40,707 nucleotides of DNA, from the NCBI RefSeq assembly GCF_016804325.1, contig NZ_CP043631.1, forward strand, positions 1-40,707, given 5' to 3'. Position 1 is the stretch's first letter. Every line of letters begins with the position of its first letter. The translations under genes were made by a program, and so were the position numbers. Positions 39,001-40,707 of this stretch are shown in pieces. The notes below the pieces were generated by a model. It ran no database searches. It had not been told where the DNA came from and worked only from the letters and a program-made list of their open reading frames with translations. Source of the stretch: Methylobacterium aquaticum (GTDB lineage: Bacteria; Pseudomonadota; Alphaproteobacteria; Rhizobiales; Beijerinckiaceae).

Positions 39001-40698
39001 TTGCCGCTACCACCGTCGAGGCTGTCGTTGCCGGCCTCGCCGTACAATGTGTCCCTGCCGTCGCCGCCGGATAGCGTGTCATTGCCATTCCCGCCGGACA
39101 GGTAATCGTTACCGGTCCGGCGCTCAAGCTGTCGGCACCGTCGTTGCCGTACAGCGTGTCGTTGCCGGCTCCGCCCGACAGTGTGTCGCGGGAGTTGCTG
39201 CCGTCGATCCGCTCGTTGGTGCTCGTGCCGGTGGCGGTGATGCCGACGTCGTTGGGCGCGTAGCCGTTGTTGAAGTTCGCGACCGTCAGCGAGCTCGGGG
39301 CAACGCCCTGTAGCCGCACCAGACTCAACCAGCCGTAGCTGGTCCCGTTGCCGTCCCGGTCCATCTGCAGCAGGGTGTCGGCGCCGTCCGCCACCACACG
39401 CAGGTAGCCGCTCGTGAACGGGTTCGTCCCTTGCGTCCAGCCATCCAGGTAGCTGGTGACGTTCGACAGGTCGAGGCTGTCGCCGTTGTCGCCAACGGCG
39501 AAGTCGGTGATGATGTCGGTCTTGAGGTTGGTCGGATCGTAGTACGCGGTGTAGCCGCTGACCCGGTAGGTGTCGCGACCCGCGCCGCCGCTGAGGGTGT
39601 CGACCCCACCGGTGCTGGCGCCGTAGCTGACATAATCAAAGGTGTCGTCGCCGTCTCCGCCCGACAGGCTGTCGACCCCTCGTAATCCTGCAGTAAGTCG
39701 TCCCCGGTCCCGCCGTTCAGGGTGTCGTTGCCGGTCCCGCCGTACAGCGAGTCATCACCGCCGCCGCCGTCGAGGCTGTCGTTGCCGGCCTCGCCGTACA
39801 ATGTGTCCTCACCGTCGTTGCCGTACAGCGTGTCGTTGCCGTAGCCGGCATACAGCAGGTCATTGCCTATCCCGCCGCTCAAGCTGTCGGCACCGTCGTT
39901 GCCGTACAGCGTGTCGTTGCCGGCTCCGCCCGACAGTGTGTCGCGGGAGTTGCTGCCGTCGATCCGCTCATTGGCGCTCGTGCCGGTGCGGTGATGCCGA
40001 CGTCGTTGGGCGCGTAGCCGTTGCTGAAGTTCGCGACCGTCAGCGAGCTCGGGGCAACGCCCTGTAGCCGCACCAGGCTCAACCAGCCGTACCCAGTCCC
40101 GTTGCCGTCCCGGTCCATCTGCAGCAGGGTGTCGGCGCCGTCCGCCACCACACGCAGGTAGCCGCTCGTGAACGGGTTCGTCCCTTGCGTCCAGCCATCC
40201 AGGTAGTAGTTGGTGACATTCGACAGGTCGAGGCTGTCGCCGTTGTCACCAGCGGCGAAGTCGGTGATGATGTCGGTCTTGAGGTTGGTCGGATTGTTGT
40301 ACGCGGTGGAGCCGTTGACCGGTAGGTGTCGCGGCCCGCGCCGCCGCTGAGGGTGTCGACCCCACCGGTGCTGGTGCCGTAGCTGACATAATCAAAGGTG
40401 TCGTCGCCGTCTCCGCCCGACAGGCTGTTCGACCTCGTAATCCTGCAGGAAATCGTCCCCGGTCCGCCGTTCAGGGTGTCGTTGCCGGCCTGGCCGTATA
40501 GTGTATCGCGACCATCCCCACCGATTAGAGTGTCGTTGCCAGTGCCACCGTATAATAAATCATTATCAGCGCCACCGTCGAGGCTATCCGCGCCATCATT
40601 GCCATACAGCGTATCACTTCCACCTAAACCATTAATGGTATCGTCAGTGCTGCGCCATTGAGCGAATTATTTGCGCTGTCGCCATTGATGACCGGCAT
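33009..40698 (-). CDS. Giant RTX calcium-binding repeat protein (copy B; 5' part frameshifted by probable errors)
   Basis: Same gene as 6615-14312. The frame is open and identical to copy A from the stop at 33009 to about 39118, i.e. the last ~2030 residues. Upstream of that, seven single- or double-base losses relative to copy A break the first ~530 residues into overlapping short frames. The start ATG is still visible (complement of 40696-40698). Because copy A is open through the same stretch and the losses pile up at the window's end, I treat them as contig-end errors and copy A as the true coding sequence. Confidence 0.85.
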
Positions 40699-40707
40699 GT
40701 CACCCCC

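Larger units (their letters stand above)
26402..40707. repeat. Long direct repeat, copy B
   Basis: Second pass over the sequence of 1-14321. It agrees with copy A base for base in reading frames from about 29540 to 39110. After that it loses single bases in homopolymers (near 39119, 39671, 39989, 40320, 40433, 40465 and 40650) relative to copy A, breaking the RTX frame. It is the better copy for 26402-29540. It ends 9 bp beyond the RTX start codon. Confidence 0.93.

Noticed and set aside
1..40707. Genuine 14.3-kb tandem duplication
   Set aside because: Differences cluster only at the outer window ends and are homopolymer indels; a real duplication would show differences spread over both copies or none at all.

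Overview
The window looks like a small alphaproteobacterial plasmid read about one and a half times round. Positions 1-14321 and 26402-40707 carry the same sequence in the same order, 26,394 bp apart through the well-read interior (about 3150-12720). They differ only by small indels and substitutions in the first ~3.1 kb of the first copy and the last ~1.6 kb of the second, i.e. at the two outer ends of the window. The simplest reading is an untrimmed circular contig of ~26.4 kb with error-prone ends. A real 14.3-kb tandem duplication is possible but fits less well. Both copies are annotated below. For the first ~3.1 kb trust copy B (26402-29540); for the 5' part of the RTX gene trust copy A (12700-14321).

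The GC-rich backbone, a ProQ/FinO-like gene, the winged-helix protein and the IS complement suggest Methylobacterium or a close relative (Hyphomicrobiales). This assignment is inferred from protein style, not from a marker gene.

Layout round the circle. (1) A giant RTX calcium-binding repeat protein (6615-14312, minus; about 2565 aa, no signal peptide, C-terminal type I secretion-like tail) is divergent, across a 610-bp AT-rich gap, from a GT4-like glycosyltransferase (14924-16159). (2) The maintenance block (16443-21340) holds a TPR-gene remnant, a ProQ/FinO-domain protein, a winged-helix protein (candidate replication protein), a parA plus ribbon-helix-helix operon with an upstream palindromic candidate centromere, a serine resolvase, and an iteron-like cluster that could be the origin. 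(3) A scar region (21525-22755) holds a nucleotidyltransferase fragment and a decayed IS3-family element. (4) An AT-rich islet encodes a DUF4214-GT2 fusion and a GT4 glycosyltransferase (23170-26187). (5) A third AT-rich glycosyltransferase-like gene (27203-27991, minus, TTG start) lies between two IS630-type remnants. (6) A nested IS region has an intact IS21-family element (istA/istB, 7-bp target duplication) inserted in the last codons of an already decayed IS256-family transposase gene, which is then followed by another transposase remnant and the RTX terminator.

Functionally the plasmid appears to carry one large probably secreted or surface RTX protein and four glycosyltransferase-type enzymes, with partition and resolution genes and no visible conjugation genes. 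No type I secretion transporter is present, so export would need chromosomal genes. No tRNA, rRNA or CRISPR array was seen.
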